Part shown: piece after piece, positions 17,001-25,475 of the stretch
How positions within the stretch are numbered: the stretch's first letter is position 1
How the letters are laid out: the number at the start of each line of letters is the position of its first letter
Assembly: GCA_947502975.1 (NCBI GenBank)
Contig: CANNBV010000002.1
Span: forward strand, 558,001-622,000
Origin: an uncultured Flavobacteriaceae bacterium
GTDB lineage: Bacteria; Bacteroidota; Bacteroidia; Flavobacteriales; Flavobacteriaceae
Reading direction: 5' to 3'
DNA length: 64,000 bases
Program-made: the position numbers and the translations under genes
Notes under the pieces: generated by a model
The model's input: only the letters and a program-made list of their open reading frames with translations
What the model was told of the DNA's origin: nothing
The model's database searches: none

Positions 17001-17369
17001 TATAACACTGTTAGTATGAAACATTTCATGATTATTAGTTTTGTCTATAGCTGAGAATAAACGCCCACCAAATGCGGGCAGTACTTTTATTCTAATATAT
17101 TCGTTTTCTAAATACACCATGTCATAATCTACATCAACTAGTGTTCTACCAAGGTTGGTTTGAGATGGGTAGGGATAAATACGTCCTTGAGCACCTTGTA
17201 CAGATCTCCCTGTATAAAACATTGGACTTGTTTCGTCCTGTCCGCGTTTGTAGGTAGGAATGGTTTCTGTTCCTTCATAAATCTTTATTTGAGCTGTTAG
17301 ATTACAAGAAGTAGTAATAAGAAATACTATGCATATAAAACTTATGACGTTGTGGTGAAATGCCTTCAT
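14055..17369 (-). CDS. DUF5107 domain/TPR-repeat lipoprotein
   Basis: The 1104-residue protein starts with a lipoprotein-type signal (ITTSCNL, Cys22). Next comes a DUF5107 domain (about 60-380) related to galactose-mutarotase-like folds, with VLPAFGGRLFS and GGIEWCFPHHHR. A linker beta-domain follows, then a long TPR array (about 500-1090). Such fusions recur in Bacteroidetes polysaccharide loci, but no reaction is established to my knowledge. A sugar-binding or glycosidase-like role for the first domain with TPR scaffolding is an inference. It is convergent with GH28 and divergent from the putative membrane sensor at 17521. Confidence 0.75.
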   Translation of the reverse strand: MKAFHHNVISFICIVFLITTSCNLTAQIKIYEGTETIPTYKRGQDETSPMFYTGRSVQGAQGRIYPYPSQTNLGRTLVDVDYDMVYLENEYIRIKVLPAFGGRLFSAIDKTNNHEMFHTNSVIKPDLIGTLGAWVSGGIEWCFPHHHRTTTMLPSDYRLVKNEDGSATIWIGETEKTIGAHGVIGMTLHPGKSYIEVDYKINNTSTKTKAFLFWANVAITANEDFRTFWPPSQEIGVFHNNRNFINWPISNETPSYGRTSYPEGVDLTWWKNHPNPVSFFMWDIEEGFIGGYDYGVNAGTVHVGDPNENNASKLWQFGPGLQGQNARRKLTDDGKAYVELMTGTFSNNQPDYSWMLPHSVKDAKNYWYPLRDIEVVKNATIDASVTLQMRNSKTVFYGFNTTQNFDGAKYFLKQNNEILAQGTINISPSQPFTSTYKSRKPIDEYQLHVQLTDANGKELVAYTPYKHQRPELPEPQEKVKKAGEIDSVEDLYLTGRFIEQFNRPGKNPDDYYLRALKLSPTDYRTNIALGIRRTNQNRYKEALNYLQVASDKLKTKYFQPKEGELYYYRGLALKGLGEIQEAYKNFARATWYYQWFSAGNYQLAQLESLNGNYKKALEYIEEAYSTNTRDGRIVTLYSALLRKNNQNKKAKPLINELIAYDPLNFTAIYERELLNGNSNLKDWQKNMQNIDNNHLEVVVNYINAGLYNDGIILLESMDKITNPLVQYYLSYLYSKSGNSSKAKSSLYNAKKLSLDYCFPYREETEAILKHAIKLDPENATAYYLLGNLLYDNRKEEGINSWKISGKLDDSIPMVWRNLAFASYHHSKNMDEAITYISKAIELDNSIPLWYAELSKYYDASNQNYKACLAILENNIDIIKKDVKAPKTLVQLYNLNGDYDKALNFLGSHHFRTWEGGRDIYWRYVDSNILKALDLAKTKNYEEALTHLDAAMEYPENLEVGKPTHDEKNAMIHYFKGELYTLMNDSKKAKLSYQASADSKNGRGMYDLAYFQGAALKKLGESQKADEIFQSLINKAKLYREKGTDNTLVAVEEAEVVDNKATSTSYYLEALGNLGLGNTSESQKLFDKSLESYSNNLWSSIMKAY

Positions 17370-17486
17370 GATTTTTGGTTTAGAGGTTTTAGATAATATC
17401 TACTTAAAGATAAACAAGATCTATATTATATTTTCCTGCACTCTTCTAATTTAAATTGTATTTTCTAATTATTACATTTAACTTGC

Positions 17487-17515
17487 TATGCAAACACGTA
17501 TTCAAAGTTTGCATA
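17487..17515. promoter_or_regulatory. Perfect inverted repeat next to the sensor-gene start codon
   Basis: TATGCAAAC (17487-17495) and GTTTGCATA (17507-17515) are exact reverse complements separated by 11 nt, with centres 20 bp apart (about two helical turns). The repeat ends 5 nt before the ATG at 17521. It could bind a dimeric regulator, perhaps the product itself, or fold in the mRNA over the start codon. Confidence 0.6.
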
Positions 17516-17520
17516 ACTAA

Positions 17521-18813
17521 ATGATAGGGCACAAGTATCTAAAACATTGTCTCGATGAGATTGAAAAAAAGCTAGGTTGGAAGCCATCATCATCTTGGAC
17601 CGAATCTGACTTTAAGAAGCTTTCCAAAGAGATATCTGAAGCATCAAATATTTCTATAAGCCCTCATACATTAAAGCGTTTATTTGGAAAAATAAAATAT
17701 AAAAAATATTATAACCCACAGTTAGCTACTAAGGATGCATTAGTTAAATTTTTAGGTTATAGGGAATGGGAAGATTTTATTTCTAAAAAAAAGAATAGTA
17801 TTACAGATGATACTTTTGAAACTAAAATAAAAGCTACTGGTAAAAGTTATAATAAGTATTTTATAATAGCGAGTTTCATACTTTTAATACTTCTAATATA
17901 TTATTTTAATTCACAGCTAAGATCAAAGGATTCATCTAGTGATGTTACTTTTGAATTCAATGTACAAGATTCTATTGGTACGGTTCCATTTACTGTAACG
18001 GTTGACTATAATTTGGTAAAATATGATTCTGATAGTTTACGGATTGATTTCGACATGAATCATCCCGTTAGTGGTCACCAAATTAAAAATGCAGATATTA
18101 CAAGGTTTAAACATAATTTTACGTATCAAATTCCAGGATATTATAAAATTAATTTGTTGGATGGTAAAAGCATAATTTCAACTCATAATGTTCTTGCGAA
18201 ATCCAAAGAGTGGAATAGTTATTTTGTTTATGAATCACATAGAAATAAGTATTGGATTGATAATGAAATTAAAACGTCAGATTCATTAGGTTATCTTTAT
18301 TTTTCTCCCAAATTACTTGAAACTAATGGCTTTAATATTAATTCGGTTTATTACATAGTTAATAGGTTATATAAAGATTTTAAAATTGATGGAGATAATT
18401 TTGAACTTTCTGCAAAATTTAAAAATTCATCTGCGTTAGGAGGTATAACCTGTTATGATTTTATCATTAATTTGGTATGCGAAAATAATTCTAATTATTT
18501 GAAGCTTATGGAGAATGGGTGTTCTCAGTTTTCTGGAATTAAAGTAGGAAATAAAATTATTGAAGGATTTCATGAGGATTTATCATTGTTTTCTCTTGAT
18601 TTAGATTCATGGAATATTTTAAAATTAATTATAACTAACAATCATGTAAAAGTCATTATTAACCGCAATATGATTTTTGAGTTTGATTATGAGGGCACTA
18701 ATGGTAATATAATTGGGTTGGAAAACATACTAAAAGGGTCGGGTATGTTAGATTATATTCATATTAAAGATTTAAATACTAATCATACTTTTATTGAAGA
18801 TTTCAACAATTAG
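17521..18813 (+). CDS. Putative membrane-spanning one-component glycan sensor (HTH-like/TM/PKD/lectin-like)
   Basis: I do not recognise a named family for the 430 residues. The first 90 residues are basic and helical, with SPHTLKRLFGKIKYKKYYNP looking like a DNA-recognition helix and wing. One transmembrane helix lies at about 113-129. The rest would be periplasmic: a PKD-like beta-sandwich (about 142-225, with IGTVPFTVTVDY) and a C-terminal concanavalin-like sandwich (about 235-430). There is no signal peptide. The topology suggests a cytoplasmic DNA-binding head tied to a periplasmic glycan-binding part. It is divergent from the DUF5107/TPR gene and convergent with the SusCD operon. The function is inferred from layout only. 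Confidence 0.65.
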   Translation: MIGHKYLKHCLDEIEKKLGWKPSSSWTESDFKKLSKEISEASNISISPHTLKRLFGKIKYKKYYNPQLATKDALVKFLGYREWEDFISKKKNSITDDTFETKIKATGKSYNKYFIIASFILLILLIYYFNSQLRSKDSSSDVTFEFNVQDSIGTVPFTVTVDYNLVKYDSDSLRIDFDMNHPVSGHQIKNADITRFKHNFTYQIPGYYKINLLDGKSIISTHNVLAKSKEWNSYFVYESHRNKYWIDNEIKTSDSLGYLYFSPKLLETNGFNINSVYYIVNRLYKDFKIDGDNFELSAKFKNSSALGGITCYDFIINLVCENNSNYLKLMENGCSQFSGIKVGNKIIEGFHEDLSLFSLDLDSWNILKLIITNNHVKVIINRNMIFEFDYEGTNGNIIGLENILKGSGMLDYIHIKDLNTNHTFIEDFNN

Positions 18814-18830
18814 AGATAATACTATGTATT

Positions 18831-18869
18831 AAAAAAAGAGCCTACCCAATCAAAAGGTAGACTCTTTTT
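18831..18869. terminator. Bidirectional terminator between convergent genes
   Basis: AAAAAGAG-C-CTACC (to 18846) pairs with GGTAG-A-CTCTTTTT (18856-18869) with one mismatch. A-rich and T-rich flanks give a U tract on both strands. It separates the rightward sensor gene from the leftward SusCD operon. Confidence 0.8.
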
Positions 18870-18890
18870 AAACTAAACTCAAACTAATAT

Positions 18891-20480
18891 CTATGGTCTA
18901 CTTGTAAGTTTAAATAATGTGAAATCGTCCATATAGAACTTAAGTCTTTCAGAATTCGTATTTATTCCTCTTATCATGTAGCTTATGTCTCCATCTGTAG
19001 CAAATTCTACTATTGCAGAACTATAAAACCATTCGCCTGTAGGAGAGTCTGGTGTAAATGTAATATTGTCTCCAATACCCCAGTTTGTTCCTGGTCTCCA
19101 GTACATTCTAACATTGGCTTCACCATTTAATGCCCCTAAATCCTCAATATAAACCCAAACACCCATTTCGTATTTAAATCCTTTTTCTACTGTAAAGTTA
19201 ACATTTGTTCCACCAGCATCTGTATTACCAATTATCATACCGCCGTCGGGTCTAAATTCTACATACATGCTTTTATCTCCGGTGTGAGCTCTATCAAAAG
19301 ATAAGTTCATGTCATATTCTCCCCATCTGCCTCCCCACCAAAGGTATGGCCAGTTGTCTTCAGTTGTTGTTTCGAATGAATAATCCACTACAGAGCCTTC
19401 GAAAAGGTTTGTTTTAATAAAGTCGGTTAAGATAATATCAGTAAAAGCGTCTGAGGCAACCGCATCAAGTGTGGTAAGAGCACCTGGAGTATATGATACT
19501 TTAACTGTGTCATCATTATACATTATTTCATTGGCTAATTCAATAATTAAAATATTTCCTTCGTTAGAATCTACTAAAACACTTGCTATTTCTGGGGTAA
19601 TTGTTGCTCCTCCAGCTGTTTCTATAGTTACGGTAAAGTTATTTCTATTAACTGTAGCAGGATCCATCTCTCTACTAAATTCTAGACCTATTTTGGTTTG
19701 AGTTTCATATTCATATACTCTATCTAAAGTTACAGGTTCAGTAGATGGAACAACTTTTACAAAGTTTTTAATGTAAATTGTGTCAGCGTCAGTAGGTCTT
19801 GTTCTAGAAGCTATAAACTGTAAGTCCCAAGTACCTAACTTTGTATATCTTACATCAGTCTCGGCTTCTGGGTCATCAGCAATGGATGTTTGAGCTGGAT
19901 TTGCTCCAGGCATGCTCCAATCAAAATTTGTAGGAGTTCCAGTACTGTTTTGAGAAATACGAACATATTTACTTGCAGTAATCTCATTTTCCGCATTATC
20001 AGATAAATTAAGAGGAGCACCAAGACTTCCATCTTCGTTTATATAATTTATTTGAATACTCGATGCTACATCACCAAGAACGGTTACTACAATTGTAGTG
20101 TCCAATTCTTTGCCTTGAATAGGTTCAGTACTATCTTCATTCGGATATACGTTTCCTTTAAAAACTTGATTCAATGTTACATCATAAACACCAGCTCTTG
20201 TAAAAAAACCTTTAACTACATCTTTGCTTGATGTGTTGCCTGTTTCTCCTGCGATGCTTGACGCATCTGCGGGAAACGTCCAAATTCTACTTTGAACACC
20301 TTGAGAGATGTCTCCAAAATCAATGTGTCCACCAATATTAATGGTGTTTTCAAAATTCATCTCAGAAGTAACAATTACTCTGTGATTAGGTTCAACTAAA
20401 TCGATAGATTCGTCTTCATTACACCCAACGAATAGAAGGGATAAAATGAAAATAAATTTTAAATACTTTATATTTTTCAT
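18891..20480 (-). CDS. Surface glycan-binding lipoprotein of the galactan locus (SusE-position)
   Basis: The protein (529 residues from the Met at 20480; an in-frame Met at 20489 is also possible) has a lipoprotein signal LLFVGCNEDE, with acidic residues after Cys that mark surface export in Bacteroidetes. PKD/Ig-like domains follow (about 30-350). A C-terminal jelly-roll (about 360-529) shows the pattern of CBM4/9-type carbohydrate-binding domains, with exposed Trp in WPYLWWGGRWGEY. It lies directly after SusD, the usual place for SusE/F-like glycan-binding proteins. Specificity is not readable; the nearby GH86 suggests an agar or porphyran chain. Confidence 0.78.
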   Translation of the reverse strand: MKNIKYLKFIFILSLLFVGCNEDESIDLVEPNHRVIVTSEMNFENTINIGGHIDFGDISQGVQSRIWTFPADASSIAGETGNTSSKDVVKGFFTRAGVYDVTLNQVFKGNVYPNEDSTEPIQGKELDTTIVVTVLGDVASSIQINYINEDGSLGAPLNLSDNAENEITASKYVRISQNSTGTPTNFDWSMPGANPAQTSIADDPEAETDVRYTKLGTWDLQFIASRTRPTDADTIYIKNFVKVVPSTEPVTLDRVYEYETQTKIGLEFSREMDPATVNRNNFTVTIETAGGATITPEIASVLVDSNEGNILIIELANEIMYNDDTVKVSYTPGALTTLDAVASDAFTDIILTDFIKTNLFEGSVVDYSFETTTEDNWPYLWWGGRWGEYDMNLSFDRAHTGDKSMYVEFRPDGGMIIGNTDAGGTNVNFTVEKGFKYEMGVWVYIEDLGALNGEANVRMYWRPGTNWGIGDNITFTPDSPTGEWFYSSAIVEFATDGDISYMIRGINTNSERLKFYMDDFTLFKLTSRP

Positions 20481-20492
20481 GACATGCAATTT

Positions 20493-22220
20493 TTAATTAT
20501 TTAAATTTCCATTTGTCTGCACTTCCGAGTTAGGAATAGGGAAATAGTCGTGCTGTAGAGGATTATAGTTTTCTGCTGCAACAAAAAAGTCTGGTCTTAT
20601 TCTTTCAACAATAAATAAAGGAGCTTCACCGCCTCCACCAGTATTTAGGTTGGTTTGTCTCCACGCTTCATCAGCACGTAATTCGTTAAAAACTTCTTGA
20701 ACAATACCCCAGCGTACTAAATCTTTCCATCTGTGGCCTTCAAAACAAAGTTCAACAGCTCTCTCTACACGCTGTAGATGCGTAAGCACAGTTTCCTTAC
20801 TAGGTGTTACCATTGGATGATCTCCATGTACTTGCTTGCTTACATGTATTTGGGGGAACATACCACCATTCATATCCATGTATTGTTGAAGTGTATATAC
20901 TCCGGCACGACTTCTTACCATATCTATATACGCTATAGCTGTAGTAACATCATTATTAGCATTTAAAACAGCTTCGGCATACATAAGTAGAACATCTGCA
21001 TATCTTATGTGTCTGAAGTTAATTCCTGATCTACTAAGTGCAGGTTCGGCTTCCAAATGATACCAATTTGAATGTTTTTTAACGTAAGCACTTTGGCCAA
21101 ATCCCCAACCCCTAGGTTCACCTTGAGGTAATTGATAGTATAAGCCTTCAAAATTTCTAGGTACAATAGTTGAATTCATTCTTCTTGACTCCACATTCCC
21201 ATCATTAATAGGATTATTAGGATCTACTTCATCGTACACCAACATTTCATGCAAATTGTAAGACGGTAATACCGTATTGAACGCGCCAAAATTTAATTGC
21301 CCAACAGCTGTAGCCATTGCTGTAGCTTCTGCACCTGATTCAAAAGCATTATCATCTACAGCTGCCCCAGGAACGCCAGGAGCGATTTCAGAGGAATAAT
21401 TTACTTCAAAAATAGACTCTTCATTAAACTCATTAGTATGCCAAAAATTATCCTCGATATTTCTTGTAAGTGCATACACACCAGAGTCTATGACTTCTTT
21501 GAACAATGAAGCTGCTTGATTCCAGTTTTCATCATATAAATGAACCTTACCTAAAAGACTAGTTGCAGCTCCCCAAGTAGCTCGACCAACATTTTTGCTA
21601 TCCCAAGATTGAGGTAAATTGACCATTGCAAATGTTAAATCAGGAATAATGATTCTTGATGTAACTTCTTCCTTACTTGAAAAAGGTTTTTCAAATTCGT
21701 CTGCAGTAGTAGCAACCTTCTCATGAATCATTCCGCCACCATAAGTGTGGGCTAATTGAAAATAAAAGAATGCTCTTAAAAAACGTGCTTGTCCTTCAAT
21801 TTCTGCTTTCGCATTACCTGTAAATACAGCATCATCTGCTTCTTGAATAAATTGGATAACTTGATTAGCTCTAAATATGCCAATGTATAATTGATCCCAT
21901 TTATCTGTTACGTGATAAATACCATCGTTGAATGTTAAATTTCTAAATGCATTTGGTCGGTACCAAGATTCAGTACCAGCAATGTCTCCTAATACAAACT
22001 CGTATTGTAATTCACCACCACTAACACTTTGAAATTGAAGTGCGCCGTAAGCTGCAATTAATGCAGCATTAAACTGTCTCTCACTTTGCCAAAACGTATC
22101 TGGCGTAATAGCGTTTGGATTGGGTTCGTCTAAAAATGCACCTTCGCTACAACTCGCAAAGAGCATTATTGCTAATAAACTTAGCTTTAAAATGTTGTTT
22201 TTTATTGTTTTCATAGTCAT
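20493..22220 (-). CDS. susD: SusD/RagB-family outer-membrane glycan-binding lipoprotein
   Basis: At 575 residues this is a typical SusD homologue. It has the lipobox FASCSEG, the RagB/SusD N-terminal TPR-like part (QARFLRAFFYFQLAHTYGG, about 143-161) and the C-terminal RagB domain with RYADVLLMYAEAVLNAN (about 400-416) and RRWKDLVRWG-like ending (HRWKDLVRWG). It captures oligosaccharides at the cell surface and sits as a lid on the SusC channel. The gene lies 5 bp after susC and 3 bp before the 20489 start of the glycan-binding lipoprotein, so the three are one operon. Confidence 0.93.
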   Translation of the reverse strand: MTMKTIKNNILKLSLLAIMLFASCSEGAFLDEPNPNAITPDTFWQSERQFNAALIAAYGALQFQSVSGGELQYEFVLGDIAGTESWYRPNAFRNLTFNDGIYHVTDKWDQLYIGIFRANQVIQFIQEADDAVFTGNAKAEIEGQARFLRAFFYFQLAHTYGGGMIHEKVATTADEFEKPFSSKEEVTSRIIIPDLTFAMVNLPQSWDSKNVGRATWGAATSLLGKVHLYDENWNQAASLFKEVIDSGVYALTRNIEDNFWHTNEFNEESIFEVNYSSEIAPGVPGAAVDDNAFESGAEATAMATAVGQLNFGAFNTVLPSYNLHEMLVYDEVDPNNPINDGNVESRRMNSTIVPRNFEGLYYQLPQGEPRGWGFGQSAYVKKHSNWYHLEAEPALSRSGINFRHIRYADVLLMYAEAVLNANNDVTTAIAYIDMVRSRAGVYTLQQYMDMNGGMFPQIHVSKQVHGDHPMVTPSKETVLTHLQRVERAVELCFEGHRWKDLVRWGIVQEVFNELRADEAWRQTNLNTGGGGEAPLFIVERIRPDFFVAAENYNPLQHDYFPIPNSEVQTNGNLNN

Positions 22221-22225
22221 TTTTT

Positions 22226-25200
22226 TTAAAAACTTAATTGTAGACCTAACATAAATTGTCTAGTTACTGGATAACTTCCTGCATCAACTCCTCTTGTAAA
22301 AATGCCATCACCCCCAACTTCAGGGTCATATCCAGTATAGTTAGTAAATGTAAAAGGGTTTAGCGAATTTAGATAAACCCTCGCCTTATCAATTCCCATT
22401 TTATCTTTGGTTCCCGGAATAGTATAACCTAAGGATAAGGTTCTTATTCTTAAGTATGTACCATCCTCAAGGAAAAAATCAGAGGCAGCTCTTACATTAC
22501 TATGGAATGCATTTTGCCTAAATGTTGGAATATCTGATGTTGGGTTTTGTGGGCTCCACATACTTACTAGATCACTGTGTCTTCCACCTGAGTAAGCGTA
22601 AAGTTTTGCACCATTGTATACTTCAGCTCCGTATGAAAGGTAACTTTGTACTGCAAAATCCCAACCTTTATATCGAAGGTTTAAATTTAAACCTGCTTCG
22701 AATTCTGGTTGCCCAGAGCCTGAATATGCTCTATCGTTATCATTAATAACACCATCACCATTAACATCTTTATATCTCATGTCTCCTAACTGTGGCGTAC
22801 TTACTGCGGCTAAATCTAACTGATTATATTCATCTAATTCTTCCTGTGTTTTAATTACCCCATCATTTTGAAATAAGAAAAATGAGCCTGCTTCGCGACC
22901 TACTGCAAGAAAAGTTGTAAACTCCGTATTTTGCCCTCTTGAAACGATAGGACGCCCGTTTGCAAAACCTCTTTCAATACCGTTTAGGTTTGTTACTTCA
23001 TTTATATTTTTAGTAAACGTACCAGAAAGATCAAATTTAAGTTCTGAACCGATTTGTCCCTTATAACTTGCAGAAACTTCAATACCTTTATTAGTCATAT
23101 CTCCTGCGTTTACAAGTACCCTATTAAATTGAGTTACTGCTCTTGGCTGGGCAGTACCCGTAGAAGGAGCAAGTGGCTGCTCTATTAGCATATCTTCTTT
23201 ATCATTCTCATACAAATCCACGGTAAGATTAAATCGATTTTTAAACATGGATAAATCAAAACCAATATTTTTAGAAATCTGAGTTTCCCATTGAATATCT
23301 TCATTCGTGTATTGTCGTTGTGTTAAACCAAAATTTAACTCCTCTTCAGTGCCTAATGGATAATTAACGCCTGCTCCAATAATTGGAATTGCTGGATATC
23401 CTGAAACACCTTGAAATCCTAATTCAGCCCAACTACTTCTTATCTTAAATGAATTTATTGCTGGTATGTTAAACCAATTTTCTTCGTGTACGTTCCATCC
23501 CGCGGAAAAACCAGGAAACGTTCCATATCTGTTTTCTTCAGAGAATAAAGAAGAACCATCTCGTCTTACACTTGCTGAGAGCAAATATTTTTCATCAAAG
23601 TTGTATTGTAATCTAGCAAGTTTACCAGTAATTGTTCTTCTAAAGTTAGTACCAGTAGGACGAATACCTTCTGCACCAGCAGATAATACTTGTATGTCAT
23701 TAGAAGCATCATCTCCAAACTGAACAGCTACACCAATATTTCTATTATCTTGTTTTTCGTATGATGCAACAGCTAATGCATTAAAATTATGCTTTCCAAA
23801 GCTTTTTTGATAATTTAGAATATGCTCAATAGTTTCTCTTTTGTTGAAAATATAACTTTCTGCTAGACTTGCATTAGGAGTAGATGCCGTAGCATTGTAA
23901 GCTCCAGTTCTAGAAAAAGCTAAATATTGAGGTCGGAAAAACTTTCTAAAAAAGTTCCACTCGTTTCTACCTATATTCAGTTTATACTTTAAGCCATCTA
24001 AAACTTCATATTCTAAATTTACTGCAATGTTATTGCTTTTTATTTCTCTTTCATCAACATTTTCTAATTGTCTGGATAAGAAACCATAAAAAATCTCATT
24101 GTCCACATCTAACTGAACACTGTTTTCTCCAACACTAGGAATATCTGAAAGAGGTCTACTCCAAGGTGACTGACCAATAGCATATTCGTAAAGCGCAAAT
24201 GGTTCCTGCGAGCGGTTTTCAGTAGTTAAAGCCATTGTAGCAAAGGCTTTAAATTTACCTTTAGTAAACTGTCCTGTTATTCTATTGGTTAAACGATCAA
24301 AACCAGAGTTTAACAAAACACCATCTTGTTTAAAGTAGTTGGTGTTAAAATTAAATGTTAAACCTTCAGTACCACCCGAAATATTTAAATCAACACTCTG
24401 TACAAGCGCATTATCCTTCTGAACGTCGCCAACGAAGTCCGTATCAAAATCGAGTGCATTAGGGTTAAAGAAAAACGTTAATGGTTCTGTACCTAACTGC
24501 TCGGTAGTTACTTCTAAATTATACAACTGTTCTGTTGTATTCATTAATGGAGTCCCAGAAGTTATATTTTGAATACCAGTATAAGTATTAAGGTTCACCT
24601 TCATTTTTCCAGCTTTACCTTTCTTAGTGGTTATTAAAATTACACCACCAGCAGCTCTTACACCATAAACGGCGGCAGAGGCACCATCCTTTAAAATATC
24701 AATACTCTCAATTTGTTCAGGAGCAATGTTAGGATTCCCTTCTTGTGGAATGTTATCTACAACGTAAAGTGGGCCGCCACCATTTATAGATACAACACCT
24801 CTAATTTGAACGTTAGCAGCTTCACCTGGACGACCACTAGCCGCTTGAATATTAACACCAGCTACCTTACCTTGAATTGCTGCTCCTAAGTCAGAAACTG
24901 GAGAGCTTACAATATCCTCAGCTTTAACTTGCGCTACAGCTCCTGTAACTTCTTTCTTTTTCTGCGTACCATAACCTACAACTACAACTTCTTCAAGTTC
25001 CGATAGGTCGGTTTCTAATGATACGTTAATTTGAGTTTTACTGCTAACTGCAATATCTCTTGTTTTGAATCCTAGAAAACTGAATTCTAAAACGGTATTA
25101 CTACCAGCTTTAATTTCATAATTTCCATCAAAATCAGTAACGGCACCATTAGTAGTTCCCTTTACTATTACGTTTACACCTGGTAAAGGTATACCATCAC

Positions 25201-25315
25201 CAGTGACTGTTCCTTTTACAGTTATATTTTGGGCTTGGACGAGTCCAAAACCAAATAAGAGCAATAATAGCACACAATGCTTTGCTCTTGCATTCATACA
25301 AAAGTTTAATTTCAT
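22226..25315 (-). CDS. susC: SusC/RagA-family TonB-dependent oligosaccharide transporter
   Basis: The 1029-residue outer-membrane receptor has a signal peptide (about 1-28), a carboxypeptidase-regulatory-like domain (about 30-110, GVNVIVKGTTNGAVTDFDG), the SusC motif ELEEVVVVGYGTQKKKEVTGAV (plug start; TonB-box region), a plug domain (about 118-230) and a 22-strand barrel ending in the aromatic QLSF. It imports glycan fragments with energy from TonB/ExbBD. It heads the susC-susD-SGBP operon and is preceded by the TPR/LuxR regulator gene on the same strand. Confidence 0.94.
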   Translation of the reverse strand: MKLNFCMNARAKHCVLLLLLFGFGLVQAQNITVKGTVTGDGIPLPGVNVIVKGTTNGAVTDFDGNYEIKAGSNTVLEFSFLGFKTRDIAVSSKTQINVSLETDLSELEEVVVVGYGTQKKKEVTGAVAQVKAEDIVSSPVSDLGAAIQGKVAGVNIQAASGRPGEAANVQIRGVVSINGGGPLYVVDNIPQEGNPNIAPEQIESIDILKDGASAAVYGVRAAGGVILITTKKGKAGKMKVNLNTYTGIQNITSGTPLMNTTEQLYNLEVTTEQLGTEPLTFFFNPNALDFDTDFVGDVQKDNALVQSVDLNISGGTEGLTFNFNTNYFKQDGVLLNSGFDRLTNRITGQFTKGKFKAFATMALTTENRSQEPFALYEYAIGQSPWSRPLSDIPSVGENSVQLDVDNEIFYGFLSRQLENVDEREIKSNNIAVNLEYEVLDGLKYKLNIGRNEWNFFRKFFRPQYLAFSRTGAYNATASTPNASLAESYIFNKRETIEHILNYQKSFGKHNFNALAVASYEKQDNRNIGVAVQFGDDASNDIQVLSAGAEGIRPTGTNFRRTITGKLARLQYNFDEKYLLSASVRRDGSSLFSEENRYGTFPGFSAGWNVHEENWFNIPAINSFKIRSSWAELGFQGVSGYPAIPIIGAGVNYPLGTEEELNFGLTQRQYTNEDIQWETQISKNIGFDLSMFKNRFNLTVDLYENDKEDMLIEQPLAPSTGTAQPRAVTQFNRVLVNAGDMTNKGIEVSASYKGQIGSELKFDLSGTFTKNINEVTNLNGIERGFANGRPIVSRGQNTEFTTFLAVGREAGSFFLFQNDGVIKTQEELDEYNQLDLAAVSTPQLGDMRYKDVNGDGVINDNDRAYSGSGQPEFEAGLNLNLRYKGWDFAVQSYLSYGAEVYNGAKLYAYSGGRHSDLVSMWSPQNPTSDIPTFRQNAFHSNVRAASDFFLEDGTYLRIRTLSLGYTIPGTKDKMGIDKARVYLNSLNPFTFTNYTGYDPEVGGDGIFTRGVDAGSYPVTRQFMLGLQLSF

Positions 25316-25475
25316 TATCTAATTAGTTTAAGTTTTAGATGCTAAAATTAAGCTTAGTGTTAAGGAAATATTAATTAACTTACTTTACTAGAACTGGACA
25401 AGAGGGTGTTTGTGTTCTTTTTAAACTTGACAAAAACTAAACTTTTGTTTTTAAGTGCCTGTTTATCAGTAGTTT

